Positions 1 to 8,781 of a DNA stretch of 64,000 nucleotides are shown in pieces. A program made the translations under genes and the position numbers. Origin of the DNA: Noviherbaspirillum sp. Root189 (GTDB lineage: Bacteria; Pseudomonadota; Gammaproteobacteria; Burkholderiales; Burkholderiaceae_D); assembly GCF_001428545.1 (NCBI RefSeq), contig NZ_LMHZ01000056.1:176297-240296 (forward strand). Direction: 5' to 3'. Each line of letters begins with the position of its first letter. The first letter of the stretch is position 1. Under the pieces are notes generated by a model. It was not told where the DNA came from. It saw only the letters and a program-made list of their open reading frames with translations, and ran no database searches.

Positions 1-275
1 ACCAGCAGCGGCGCGACGATCAGGGCTGGCCAGAAACCGATCTTGATGCTGATCGCATAGGCGAAATACGCACCCAGCATGTAAAAGCTGGCGTGCGCAA
101 AATTGAGCACGCCCATCATGCTGAAGATCAGCGTCAGACCGGATGAAAGCATGAACAGCAGGAGCCCGTAGCTCAGACCCATCATGCTGAAGATCAGCGT
201 CAGACCGGATGAAAGCATGAACAGCAGGAGCCCGTAGCTCAGACCGTTAAGCAAGGTAATTAAAGTAAACTCCAC
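1..275 (-). CDS. livH: Branched-chain amino acid ABC transporter permease LivH, 5' part, with internal duplication
   Basis: Inner-membrane permease of a Liv/HAAT-type importer; the C-terminal part lies beyond the window edge. The GTG start at 275 is chosen because AGGAG sits at 286-282, six bases upstream, and the protein then begins MEFTLITLLNGLSYG, as LivH proteins do. The usual first helix is followed by the LivH signature GVLNFAHASFYMLGAYFAY. Oddly, the 22 residues from GLSYG to IFSMM occur twice in perfect tandem, so the first hydrophobic segment is doubled. The reading frame stays open through both copies. The gene follows the binding-protein gene at 390-1634 in the same direction, so the two are probably co-transcribed. 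The family call is strong; whether the duplicated helix still inserts correctly is unknown. Confidence 0.85.
   Translation of the reverse strand, partial: MEFTLITLLNGLSYGLLLFMLSSGLTLIFSMMGLSYGLLLFMLSSGLTLIFSMMGVLNFAHASFYMLGAYFAYAISIKIGFWPALIVAPLL
114..245. repeat. Perfect 66-bp direct tandem duplication inside livH
   Basis: Bases 114-179 and 180-245 are identical, with no mismatch. The unit is 66 bp, a multiple of three, so 22 codons are added to livH without a frameshift. Identity at every base, including third codon positions, points to a recent duplication. An assembly artefact is the main alternative. Confidence 0.93.
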
Positions 276-351
276 GCCTAACTCCTAGAATGGGTATGAA
301 TTGACAGGAAAGGATTTTTATTAGCGTACTTGACTGAACAGAAAGTGCCAA

Positions 352-371
352 GTGCCACCTGGCGGTGGCAC
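352..371 (-). terminator. Intercistronic stem-loop between the binding-protein gene and livH
   Basis: GTGCCACC and GGTGGCAC form an 8-bp perfect stem around a TGGC loop. It lies just after the stop of the binding-protein gene and about 75 bases before the livH start. No U-run follows on the minus strand, so it more likely protects the 3' end of the abundant binding-protein mRNA or attenuates livH than acts as a full terminator. Confidence 0.5.
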
Positions 372-389
372 GCAGCAGGAGGTGATTCC

Positions 390-1634
390 TTAGTCAGGAC
401 GCTTCATCTGGCAAGATGATGGCTGTGACGCGATATACGTGTCTACTTTCCTGTCGGTTTTCCAGCCGTAGCCGGTGTTTTCCTGGTCGTACTTGACGTC
501 CTTGCCGTTCACCTTGGTCCACGTGGTGATATACAAAGGTTGCTGCAACTGGTGATCGCTCTTGCGCATTTCGACCTCACCGTTGAGGCTCTGTACCTTC
601 ATTCCTTCCATGGCTCGGGCGACCTTGAGCGGGTCGGTCGAATTGGCGTCCTTGAACGCCTTTGACAGCATGGCGACACCCGTATAGGTCGCCATGACAG
701 AGTAGTCATCGTTGTACTTCTTCTTGAAGCCTTCCACTATGGCCTGCCCCGTTGCTCCTGGACCATTGGGGTTCCAGTACGACACGGTTTTAACGCGGCC
801 TTCACCCGCTGCACCCATCGCGGTGGGAACGCCAGTGGTGCCAGCATAATACGTATAGAAATTGGCGGTTAATCCCGCCTCCTTCGCCGCCTTGATCAAT
901 AGGGCAAGGTCGGCACCCCAATTGCCGGTAATCACGGTATCCGCTCCGGATGCCTTGATCTTGGCGACATAGGGAGCGAAATCCTTCACCTGGCCGATCG
1001 GGTGCAAGTCATCGCCAACGATCTGCACATCCGCACGCTTACGTTTCAAGTAGTCCTTAGCCGCCTTGGCAACCTGATGTCCGAATGCATAGTTTTGGCC
1101 GATAATGTAGGCCTTCTTGATGTTCTGATCTTTCTCCATCAGAGAGGTCATTGCTTCCATCTTCATGTCGGAATTCGCGTCGAAGCGGAAGTGCCAGAAG
1201 CTGCATTTGCTATTCGTGAGATCGGGATCCACCGCGGCGTAGTTCAGATAGACCACTTCTTTGCCAGGGTTGCGTTCGTTATGTTTGTTGACCGCGTCCA
1301 AGATTGCCAGGCCCACCCCGGAGCCGTTACCCTGAATGATGTAACGATAACCCTGGTCAATTGCAGCCTTCAAGACCGTCAGCGATTCTTGTGGACTGCC
1401 TTTGTTATCGAAGCCGACGATTTCAAAGGTATGGTTGCCTGCCCATTTTTCCTTGTTCGCCATATCAGCGATGTACTGCCAACTCTTCAGGATGTTCTGG
1501 CCGACCGGAGCGAATGAACCGGAAAGCGGATCGATAAATGCGACTTTCACATTCTCGGCATGCACGGTTGGCGATGCGGAAAACGCGGATACGATGGCAA
1601 GAGCCGTCATCACGGGGCGAAGTTTGAATGTCAT
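390..1634 (-). CDS. Branched-chain amino acid-type ABC transporter substrate-binding protein
   Basis: Periplasmic binding protein of the Liv/HAAT class (Peripla_BP_6 family), 414 residues. The ATG at 1634 is preferred over upstream starts because CTCCTT on the plus strand (AAGGAG on the coding strand) lies 1641-1646. The protein then opens with a signal peptide, MTFKLRPVMTALAIVSAFSA, ending near VHA. The mature start VKVAFIDPLSGSFAPVGQN is the typical first strand and ligand loop of the family. It lies about 40 bases downstream of the acyl-CoA ligase gene and upstream of livH, as part of one minus-strand operon. Pairing with a ligase suggests the ligand is a carboxylic acid, perhaps aromatic or alicyclic, rather than leucine. 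The ligand cannot be read from sequence. Confidence 0.88.
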   Translation of the reverse strand: MTFKLRPVMTALAIVSAFSASPTVHAENVKVAFIDPLSGSFAPVGQNILKSWQYIADMANKEKWAGNHTFEIVGFDNKGSPQESLTVLKAAIDQGYRYIIQGNGSGVGLAILDAVNKHNERNPGKEVVYLNYAAVDPDLTNSKCSFWHFRFDANSDMKMEAMTSLMEKDQNIKKAYIIGQNYAFGHQVAKAAKDYLKRKRADVQIVGDDLHPIGQVKDFAPYVAKIKASGADTVITGNWGADLALLIKAAKEAGLTANFYTYYAGTTGVPTAMGAAGEGRVKTVSYWNPNGPGATGQAIVEGFKKKYNDDYSVMATYTGVAMLSKAFKDANSTDPLKVARAMEGMKVQSLNGEVEMRKSDHQLQQPLYITTWTKVNGKDVKYDQENTGYGWKTDRKVDTYIASQPSSCQMKRPD

Positions 1635-1675
1635 GTAAGTCTCCTTGTTGAAATAGTTGGCAGTGGCTTGTATCA

Positions 1676-3379
1676 CTAGGTTGTAGGCAGCTTGTAATCC
1701 CTCAGCTGGTTGCGAATTTCATTCTTTAGAATTTTCCCGGTTGCGCCGACCGGCAGCGAGTCTACAAACACCACATCATCTGGTGTCCACCAACTGGCGA
1801 CTCTTCCTTTGTAGGAGTTGATCAGCTCATCCTTGCTGACGTCGGCGCCAGGCTTCTTGACGATGACAAGCAGCGGACGCTCATCCCATTTCGGGTGGAA
1901 CACACCGATGCAGGCCGCTAGCCGAACTGCGGGATGAGCCAACGCAACGTTCTCGAGTTCGATCGAACCGATCCACTCACCGCCGGACTTAATGACATCC
2001 TTGCTACGGTCAGTAATCTGCATATAGCCTTCCGGATCGATGGTGGCAACGTCTCCAGTCGGGAACCATCCATCCTGCAAAACTTCGCCGTTTTCCGCCT
2101 TGAAATAGCTTTTGGCGACCCACGGCCCCCGAACGTACAGATTGCCGCGGATAGTACCGTCCCAGGGCAGTTCACTGCCCGCGTCGTCGACGATCTTCAT
2201 ATCGACGCCATATACCACGTGACCCTGCTTTTCCAGGATTGCCTGTTGCTCGTCCTGCGGCAGAACGAGATGATGGCTCTGAAGCGTGCAGACCGTTCCC
2301 AACGGCGACATCTCGGTCATACCCCACGTATGCACTAGCTCAACGCCGTACTGCTGACGATAGGTCTTCATCATTGCGGGCGGGCAGGCGGCTCCACCGA
2401 TCACGATCCGGCGAAAGCTCGAAAACGTCAATTTCCCTCGTCCTGCATGCTCAAGGAGTCCAAGCCAGACCGTAGGCACGCCCGCGGAAAAGGTCACTCC
2501 CTCTTGTTCGATAAGCTCGTAGAGCGAGCCGCCATCCAGCGCCGGCCCTGGCAGAACCAGCTTTGCGCCTGTGAGCGGCGCGGAGTAAGGAAAGCCCCAG
2601 GCATTGACATGAAACATCGGTACTACAGGCAGCACCACTTCGCGACCTGACATGTTTAATGCATCGGGCATCGACGAGGCATATGCATGCAAAATCGTGG
2701 AGCGGTGCGAGTATAGGACGCCCTTTGGATTACCCGTGGTGCCTGACGTATAGCACAACGTCGACGCGGAATTTTCATCGAACGTCGGCCATTCGTAACG
2801 GTCCGAGCTCGCCTCAATCAAGTCCTCATAGCACATTAAATTAGGAATCGTTGACACGGCCGGCATGTTGCTTCGTTCCGTCATGGCGATATAGCCCTTT
2901 ACGGATCTGCATTGCGCGGCAAGGGTTTCCACGAGGTGCAGGAAAGTCAAATCGAAGAAAACATAGGTATCTTCCGCATGGTTGGCAATGTATGCGATTT
3001 GCTCCGGATGCAATCGAGGGTTGATTGTATGAATTACCGCGCCGCTTCCTGATATAGCGTAATAAAGCTCCAGGTGACGGTAGCCATTCCAGGCCAGGGT
3101 GGCCACCCGATCCCCCATCGCTACTCCGAGGTTTCCAAGCGCATTGGCCATTTGGCGTGCGCGCTTGTGGCAGTCCCGATAGGTGTAACGATGTATATCG
3201 CCTTCGACGCGGCGGGAAACGATTTCCTTGCGCCCGAAATGGCGGTCGGCATGCTGGATGATGCTAGATATCAGCATGGGTTGATTCATCATCTGGCCCA
3301 TCGTCGGGCTCTTGGGGTATTCTGGAGTAATGTCCGAAGTCATATCGCAAGGAATAAAATTGGCGGCCGTTATGGCCAT
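1676..3379 (-). CDS. AMP-forming acyl-CoA synthetase (fatty-acid/aryl-acid CoA ligase)
   Basis: ANL-superfamily ligase, 567 residues at the longest start, that activates a carboxylic acid to its CoA thioester with ATP. Visible motifs are the AMP-binding P-loop YTSGTTGNPKGVLYSH, the A5 segment HTWGMTEMSPLG, the GWFPTGDVATIDPEGYM hinge region with its Asp, and the C-terminal PVGATGKILKNEIR with the catalytic Lys. The length and N-terminus (MLISSIIQHADRHFGRKEIVSR) resemble the medium/long-chain and DmdB-like group. The start is uncertain: the Met at residue 13 (3343) is an alternative, and neither has a clear ribosome-binding site. The gene heads the operon ligase, binding protein, livH, so import and activation of one acid are probably coupled. 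Confidence 0.88.
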   Translation of the reverse strand: MAITAANFIPCDMTSDITPEYPKSPTMGQMMNQPMLISSIIQHADRHFGRKEIVSRRVEGDIHRYTYRDCHKRARQMANALGNLGVAMGDRVATLAWNGYRHLELYYAISGSGAVIHTINPRLHPEQIAYIANHAEDTYVFFDLTFLHLVETLAAQCRSVKGYIAMTERSNMPAVSTIPNLMCYEDLIEASSDRYEWPTFDENSASTLCYTSGTTGNPKGVLYSHRSTILHAYASSMPDALNMSGREVVLPVVPMFHVNAWGFPYSAPLTGAKLVLPGPALDGGSLYELIEQEGVTFSAGVPTVWLGLLEHAGRGKLTFSSFRRIVIGGAACPPAMMKTYRQQYGVELVHTWGMTEMSPLGTVCTLQSHHLVLPQDEQQAILEKQGHVVYGVDMKIVDDAGSELPWDGTIRGNLYVRGPWVAKSYFKAENGEVLQDGWFPTGDVATIDPEGYMQITDRSKDVIKSGGEWIGSIELENVALAHPAVRLAACIGVFHPKWDERPLLVIVKKPGADVSKDELINSYKGRVASWWTPDDVVFVDSLPVGATGKILKNEIRNQLRDYKLPTT

Positions 3380-3765
3380 TCATGTTTCATGTGCTGCACC
3401 GGAATAGACGAAGCTGCTGTATGGCTTCCCATCACGCCACCGCAACATCGTCACACCGGGTTCATTTCCCGTGACGTGGCCTGACGAGAATAGTGTCCGT
3501 TAAGTCAAATCAGAATGCTATGTGCAGATGTACATGCCGACCTATTCGTAATGTGCATAATCCACTGTTTAGCAGGCAAGCCAGCACGAACGTCATGACG
3601 CATTTTTGATGAAGGCCTGTACCGTGTGACCGCCAGACGATAGACGCCGCATGTGAGCCAATTCAGCGTGCCTGCGGCCAAGGGCAACAGGTTTCTCACC
3701 AGCGATCACTACCTCGTAGATATGACGCCTGAGACGGAGATGCGTCTACCTGTTTTATTGGCATT

Positions 3766-3833
3766 CCGAATGTTTGCAACATTCGGGTATGCCCGATATT
3801 GATCGGCAGAGAATTTGTCGCATGCAAATTCTC
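3766..3833 (-). terminator. Two strong stem-loops in the 470-bp gap after the SDR gene
   Basis: The gap 3380-3849 has no credible gene. Two perfect 9-bp stems lie close to the SDR stop: GAGAATTTG/CAAATTCTC at 3809-3833 (7-base loop) and CCGAATGTT/AACATTCGG at 3766-3786 (3-base loop), the latter extended by GGCAT/ATGCC outside. No U-run follows on the minus strand, so intrinsic termination is not certain. Either stem could stabilise the SDR mRNA. The remaining part of the gap presumably holds the promoter of the ligase operon; I see no clear match. Confidence 0.45.
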
Positions 3834-3849
3834 ATTCGAACGCCCAGCG

Positions 3850-4740
3850 CTATGGCAAGAGTCCCGCCTTGGCGAGCTCCAGTCGATACTGCTCCCAGCC
3901 CGCCGCGGGCACAATCTCATCCCGCCGGTCCTTGATCTCTCCGAGCCTTTCGACGATGTGCTTCACCGGCTCGTCCGTGCCCCCAAGATATATGCCCTGC
4001 GTCATTGTGATGTTGGCTGCCTCAAAACTTCCTGCTCCGGCCAAGAGAATCATCCGCGACGGAGCATCTTCCCCGACCAGTGCAATCACCCCGGGACTTA
4101 CCGCATCAGGACGAAGACCTTCAAGGTCCGCCGACGGAAGAATGCCTTCGGTCATCGCTGTAGCGGCGCTGGGCGCCAGGCAGTTGACGCGAATGTTATG
4201 TTTTGCGCCTTCGAGCGACAGAGTTTGCATCAATCCGACCACTGCCATTTTTGCGGCGCTGTAGTTCGATTGCCCGAAATTCCCATATAGTCCCGACGAC
4301 GACGAAGTCATGACGATGCGCCCATATTGTTGAGCGCGCATGTGCTCCCACACCGCTTTGGTGCAGTTCACCGCCCCCATCAGGTGGACATCAATCACCA
4401 GGCGAAAATCCTCAAGGGACATTTTCGAGAAACTCTTGTCACGCAAGATCCCTGCGTTGTTCACCAGAATATCCACGCGGCCCCATTCTCCAATGGCGCG
4501 CGCAACCATGGCCTCCATCTGTTCCATGTTCCTGACGTCTCCGCCGTCGGCGATCGCGGCACCACCGTCTCTGACGATTTGATCCGCAACGTCACGCCCG
4601 GGAGAACCTTGATGCCGACCGTTGATGTCATTGACGACCACTTTGGCACCATGCTTTGCGAGAGCAAATGCATGCGCTCGTCCTAATCCACTGCCGGCCC
4701 CTGTAACGATCGCTACCCTGCCCTCCAAATACCTTTTCAT
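3850..4740 (-). CDS. SDR-family oxidoreductase, (3R)-hydroxyacyl-CoA dehydrogenase-like
   Basis: NAD(P)-dependent short-chain dehydrogenase of 296 residues. The cofactor motif TGAGSGLGRAHA is at about residues 13-24, NNAG at about 91, and the catalytic Ser and YSAAK pair at about 146-164. The insertion NDINGRHQGSPGRDVADQIV and the C-terminal extension are typical of the group related to the dehydrogenase domain of peroxisomal multifunctional enzyme 2. A beta-oxidation step on a CoA ester is therefore the likely role. It points away from the PucR-type regulator gene and towards the ligase operon; the 470-bp gap makes co-transcription doubtful. Confidence 0.85.
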   Translation of the reverse strand: MKRYLEGRVAIVTGAGSGLGRAHAFALAKHGAKVVVNDINGRHQGSPGRDVADQIVRDGGAAIADGGDVRNMEQMEAMVARAIGEWGRVDILVNNAGILRDKSFSKMSLEDFRLVIDVHLMGAVNCTKAVWEHMRAQQYGRIVMTSSSSGLYGNFGQSNYSAAKMAVVGLMQTLSLEGAKHNIRVNCLAPSAATAMTEGILPSADLEGLRPDAVSPGVIALVGEDAPSRMILLAGAGSFEAANITMTQGIYLGGTDEPVKHIVERLGEIKDRRDEIVPAAGWEQYRLELAKAGLLP

Positions 4741-5103
4741 TGCATTAGCTCCTTGATGACATTCGCACCCTGTTCGATGGGGCTGTATTTAACGGTTTGA
4801 AAAATTTTAATGACTGCCGGCTTGACAACGTCCATGCCAGTAATGCGTGACCCATTCCTGCCACACCGAAAGGAGGCAGATAGATAAAGATCAAGGAGGA
4901 AGTCAACGTATGACCAGCTTGCCGGTCTGCTCTTATATCCTTCGGCGTCGAGTACACCAGCGACGTTGAACATCGCAACAGGTGTCGATCTGTCTTATGC
5001 AGTCTTCCTCTTTATAATAATTTTCATGCCGTTCAACAGCTGCCAGTTTCGCAAACCTGAGCTTGGCAAGCTATGTGGAACTGAACATCTTTCGCCCCTT
5101 ATT

Positions 5104-5120
5104 ATGTCTATAATCGACAT
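5104..5120. promoter_or_regulatory. 17-bp near-perfect palindrome upstream of the GAF/PucR regulator gene
   Basis: ATGTCTATAATCGACAT pairs at 7 of 8 positions around a central A. It lies in the divergent 434-bp gap between the SDR gene and the regulator gene, about 55 bases before the regulator start. This is a good position for an autoregulatory operator. Nothing else recognisable was seen in 4741-5174. Confidence 0.35.
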
Positions 5121-5174
5121 CGTGGCTGTCAGTGCAATAACGTAAAGTCATCAGCCAGGGGGTCAGCCGATCCG

Positions 5175-7184
5175 TTGTTGTCGACGCAAGAGCCTCTTGC
5201 GTTAATGTGGAAACATTTGAATTGCAGAATTGCTATGACTATGCGCCATGAAACTGAAGAAGTTGCCTTCGATCTCATCCGCATGCTTCAACGGGACGCG
5301 CCCATCGAGGAATTCAATGCGCGGCTTGCGGTGATAGAACAGCTTCCGAACGATACACTCGGCAGATCCAGCGCTATCGAGGCTATAAAAACGGCAATGG
5401 CGATAAAGCATCAATTGGAACTGCATCAGCTCAGTGAGCAAGGCCTACTCGCCACAGTCGATTCTGCAAAAGATCTATCCGGCCGGCTTGACCTGACAAG
5501 CTTGCTGAATGCGATCGTCACGCGCGCAAGAAACCTCTTGGGATCGCATTTGGCCTGGCTCACTGTGTACGATGTCGAAGCCGAGGAATTTCGCGCTCTG
5601 GTCACCGACGGTGCGATATCTATCAACACGACGAAGATGACGGCGAATAAAACACAGGGGATCGCGGGCATGGTGATGTCAACGCGCCTGCCGTTCTATA
5701 CGCCAAACTATTTGCTGGACAACCGCTTTCCCCATGATCCCGTGCTGGATAACACGTTTCGAAATGAAGGGGTTGCCGCAATGGCCGGTGTACCCTTGCT
5801 GTTCGATGACAATGTCATCGGCCTTTTATTTGTCGCTGACCGGTATCAGCGCTCGCATACCGCATTAAATATCGCCATTCTTAGTACATTGGCAACGCAC
5901 GCTGCCGTGGCAATCAACAATGCAAAAGCTTTTGAACAAGTCAAGATAGCGCTTGAGAAGGCGGACCACGCTCGTGCGGAACTCGAGCGTCATGCACGAG
6001 ATGTCCAGAGAGCGGCAGCGGCGCACGAACAGCTCACATCGTTGCTGGCAAAAGGTGCATCGCTTGACACGCTCACGAATACGGTCGCTCATTTGCTAAG
6101 AGGCAGTATCCTCGTGCTGGACGAGGCTTTTCATGTCATCAGCCGGGCGACCTCGCCTGAATACAACGGCACGGCGGCAGAGGCCTATGAACCACATGGC
6201 GCTCCCAACACGACTATTACGCAAGCCATACGAGCCAGCAGACAAGGGGGACGATCCGTTGTCGCTTATGAGAATGGGGGCGAAATATGCAGGGTCGCCG
6301 CCGTGATAGGGGGCAATGATGTACTCGGCGCGGTGCTGCTGTTTCGCCACGACGACTTGGATGAGATATCGGTCCGGACTCTTGAGCGGAGCGCCACCGT
6401 CATGGCTATTGTGCTTCTGTCTCAAGAGCGCATGGAGGCAAACAAGCACCGGGATGCCTCGGCTCTGCTGCGGTCGCTCGCCACAGCCCATCGGGAGGAA
6501 CGGGCATCAATACTGGAGCGCGCCAAACGTCTTGGGATAGATCTCTCTCAACCTTTCTCGCTGATCGTCATCGACACAGAGCATCCCAAGCCGGAATCCG
6601 TTGCCCGTCGCCTACGCGCCGGGTCTCGGCTGTCTGAACTAGTCCTCGATGAGATGGACGACATCTTGGCAATCATATGTCCCACCGCGAAAGCGCAGAT
6701 GACTCTCAAGGAATTCAACGCAATAGCCAAGCACGAATTCAGCGGTGAATACCGTGGCATTCTTTCCAAGCCCATCCAGGTAATAGAGGCGGTGCCCGCA
6801 TTGTATCTGTCGTTACGCCGGGGCCTATCGGTCCTTCACCGAATCGGAGTCAAAGGCCAGATCGTCGACCAAAGTGAAATGGCCCTGTATTCGGTGCTCT
6901 TCGAGTCGCATGATCAGGAAAGTTTGAAATCATTTATTAACGCGAGCGTTGGCCCAATAATTACGCATGACCTCAAGCGCGGCACCCGAGTCGCAGGCAC
7001 CTTACTTAATTACTTAGACAATAATCAAAATGCCAAGTCGACGGCAGCCAGTTTGGGAATTCATGTCAATACTGTTCGACAACGGCTGGCAAACGTAGAC
7101 GAGCTTCTGGGGCATTGGAGCAGCCCCAATCGTGCCCTCGAGATTCATGTCGCGCTTCGCCTTTGGAGCCTGACTTTAGAGTGA
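5175..7184 (+). CDS. GAF-domain transcriptional regulator with PucR-type C-terminal helix-turn-helix
   Basis: Cytoplasmic regulator of up to 669 residues. A GAF domain spans roughly residues 95-250 (DLTSLLNAIVTRARNLLGSHLAWLTVYD to THAAVAINNAKAF). A coiled segment follows to about 290 (ALEKADHARAELERHARDV). The C-terminus carries the PucR/CdaR DNA-binding domain, with YLDNNQNAKSTAASLGIHVN and TVRQRLANVDELLG at about 612-645. The reported start is a TTG; the in-frame ATG codons at 5205 and 5235 are alternatives and none has a clear ribosome-binding site. It lies between the SDR and thiolase genes. Proteins of this build are often found with CoA-ligase/dehydrogenase clusters, so it probably senses an acid or CoA ester handled by the neighbours. 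The effector is unknown. Confidence 0.82.
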   Translation: MLSTQEPLALMWKHLNCRIAMTMRHETEEVAFDLIRMLQRDAPIEEFNARLAVIEQLPNDTLGRSSAIEAIKTAMAIKHQLELHQLSEQGLLATVDSAKDLSGRLDLTSLLNAIVTRARNLLGSHLAWLTVYDVEAEEFRALVTDGAISINTTKMTANKTQGIAGMVMSTRLPFYTPNYLLDNRFPHDPVLDNTFRNEGVAAMAGVPLLFDDNVIGLLFVADRYQRSHTALNIAILSTLATHAAVAINNAKAFEQVKIALEKADHARAELERHARDVQRAAAAHEQLTSLLAKGASLDTLTNTVAHLLRGSILVLDEAFHVISRATSPEYNGTAAEAYEPHGAPNTTITQAIRASRQGGRSVVAYENGGEICRVAAVIGGNDVLGAVLLFRHDDLDEISVRTLERSATVMAIVLLSQERMEANKHRDASALLRSLATAHREERASILERAKRLGIDLSQPFSLIVIDTEHPKPESVARRLRAGSRLSELVLDEMDDILAIICPTAKAQMTLKEFNAIAKHEFSGEYRGILSKPIQVIEAVPALYLSLRRGLSVLHRIGVKGQIVDQSEMALYSVLFESHDQESLKSFINASVGPIITHDLKRGTRVAGTLLNYLDNNQNAKSTAASLGIHVNTVRQRLANVDELLGHWSSPNRALEIHVALRLWSLTLE

Positions 7185-7188
7185 TGCT

Positions 7189-7309
7189 TAGAGCGGATTT
7201 CATCGTGTGTACTGTCGCCTCGGTCCGCCTTGACGCGCAGGACGGCGTTGCTTGTCGCTTGTGTGGCCCGCCACACGGCACTTCGTACACCACGATGAAA
7301 TCCGCTCTA
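7189..7309. mobile_element. 121-bp MITE-like inverted-repeat element flanked by TA
   Basis: TAGAGCGGATTTCATCGTG at 7189-7207 is repeated in perfect inverted form at 7291-7309, and the match continues imperfectly inwards (TGTAC). The centre contains a further hairpin, GTGTGG/CCACAC at 7261-7276. No coding capacity is apparent. Both ends begin with TA, which fits insertion at a TA dinucleotide, as IS630/mariner-type elements do. It sits in the convergent gap between the regulator gene and the thiolase gene. A transcription terminator built from the same repeat is an alternative function. The rest of the gap, 7310-7495, shows nothing clear. Confidence 0.6.
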
Positions 7310-7495
7310 GGAAACCTTATTGGGCAAAGCGCTCCAGACAGGTTATCAGTCACAGTCAGGCGAACCAAGGCGATCTTGACTAATAACATGATCCCGGGCA
7401 CACCAAGCCAGATATCTTTGGTGCGTGGGCGCTTGCCATTCGCTCTAAAATTCCGGTTTCCGACTAACTCATCATTTTGCTTAAATCGGCGAGAT

Positions 7496-8686
7496 TCATA
7501 ACCGCTCGAAAATCGCCGCAATACCCTGTCCGCCGCCAATGCACATAGTGACGAGACCGTAGCGTTTCCCGGTGCGGATCATTTCATGCAAACATTTGAC
7601 TGTAATGATCGTGCCGCTCGCGCCGAGTGGATGCCCCAGTGCGATCGCTCCGCCATTCGGGTTCGTTCTCAGCGGATCAAGTTCCAGACCACGGCACACG
7701 CCCAAGGCTTGTGCAGCAAACGCCTCATTCGACTCGATGACGTCCATCTGGTCCAATGAGAGGCCGGCACGCTTGAGGGCAAGTTGAACCGCAGGTATGG
7801 GGCCGGTACCCATCATCGATGGTTCCACACCGGCAACCGCGTAGGACACCAAGCGAGCCATTGGGGCTACATTGGCGCGGGATGCGGCTTCCGCATTCAT
7901 CAGGAGACAAGCCGCAGCACCGTCGTTCAATCCGGATGCATTTCCCGCTGTGACGGTCCCGTTTTCCCGTCTGAATGCAGGTTTAAGCTTGGCCAATGCA
8001 TCCGCCGTGGTTCCAGGCTTCGAATGCTCGTCAGTGTCAAAGCTTATAACGCCGTTCCGACCCTTGATCTCGACGGGAACGATCTGTGACTTGAAATGGC
8101 CAGCAACGATAGCAGTTGCCGCTTTGCGCTGGCTCTCGGCAGCAAACGCATCCTGCTCTTCGCGGGAAATTTTGTAGTGGTCTGCAACATTTTCGGCGGT
8201 AACACCCATATGTCCGGCACCGAAGGGATCATTCAAGGCCCCCAGCAGCATGTCCAGCAGCTTTGCATCACCCATGCGATTTCCCCACCGGGCGCTTTGC
8301 ATTACGTATGGAGCGCGGCTCATGGTTTCCACGCCGCCGCCGATTGCGATATCTGCGTCTCCCAGCTGAATGGCGTTTGCTGCCGTGATGATCGCTTGCA
8401 GGCCGGAACCGCACAGACGGTTCAGGGTCAGCGCGGCAGACTGCTTTGTCATGCCCGCATTCAGGCCCGCCACGCGTGATACATACAAGTCGCGCGGTTC
8501 GCATTGTATTACGTTGCCGAGCACGATCTGTTGTGCGGAGACCGGATCGACTTCGGCGCGGACGAACGCCTCCTTTACGACGATCGCTGCGAGGTCGGAA
8601 CCGGAGAAGTCCTTGAGTGAGCCGCCAAAGGTGCCGATAGCTGTTCGAACAGCGCTTACGACGACAATATCTTTCTGATTAATCAT
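7496..8686 (-). CDS. Acetyl-CoA acetyltransferase / 3-ketoacyl-CoA thiolase
   Basis: Thiolase of 396 residues, the usual length. The nucleophile Cys is in LTLNRLCGSGLQA at about residue 89, the active-site His in ALGHPLGASG at about 352, and the second Cys in VTMCIGGGQG at about 382. It cleaves or forms 3-ketoacyl-CoA with CoA. The family covers PhaA-type acetoacetyl-CoA thiolases and broader BktB/PcaF-type enzymes. Given the CoA ligase and hydroxyacyl-CoA dehydrogenase next door, a degradative role is the better guess. A contribution to PHB synthesis is possible, since a phasin gene lies elsewhere in the window, but it is far away. Confidence 0.92.
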   Translation of the reverse strand: MINQKDIVVVSAVRTAIGTFGGSLKDFSGSDLAAIVVKEAFVRAEVDPVSAQQIVLGNVIQCEPRDLYVSRVAGLNAGMTKQSAALTLNRLCGSGLQAIITAANAIQLGDADIAIGGGVETMSRAPYVMQSARWGNRMGDAKLLDMLLGALNDPFGAGHMGVTAENVADHYKISREEQDAFAAESQRKAATAIVAGHFKSQIVPVEIKGRNGVISFDTDEHSKPGTTADALAKLKPAFRRENGTVTAGNASGLNDGAAACLLMNAEAASRANVAPMARLVSYAVAGVEPSMMGTGPIPAVQLALKRAGLSLDQMDVIESNEAFAAQALGVCRGLELDPLRTNPNGGAIALGHPLGASGTIITVKCLHEMIRTGKRYGLVTMCIGGGQGIAAIFERL

Positions 8687-8781
8687 TTTTAATCTCTATT
8701 AGGGCCGCTAAATCTAGACTCTGCCGAGGTAAAGTCGTGTTTGCCGAACTGGCATTCACGACTTCCTTCTTTATCCCAAAG

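Noticed and set aside
3505-3920. Short minus-strand frames in the gap after the SDR gene
   Set aside because: No ribosome-binding site, no motif, and the region is occupied by hairpins.
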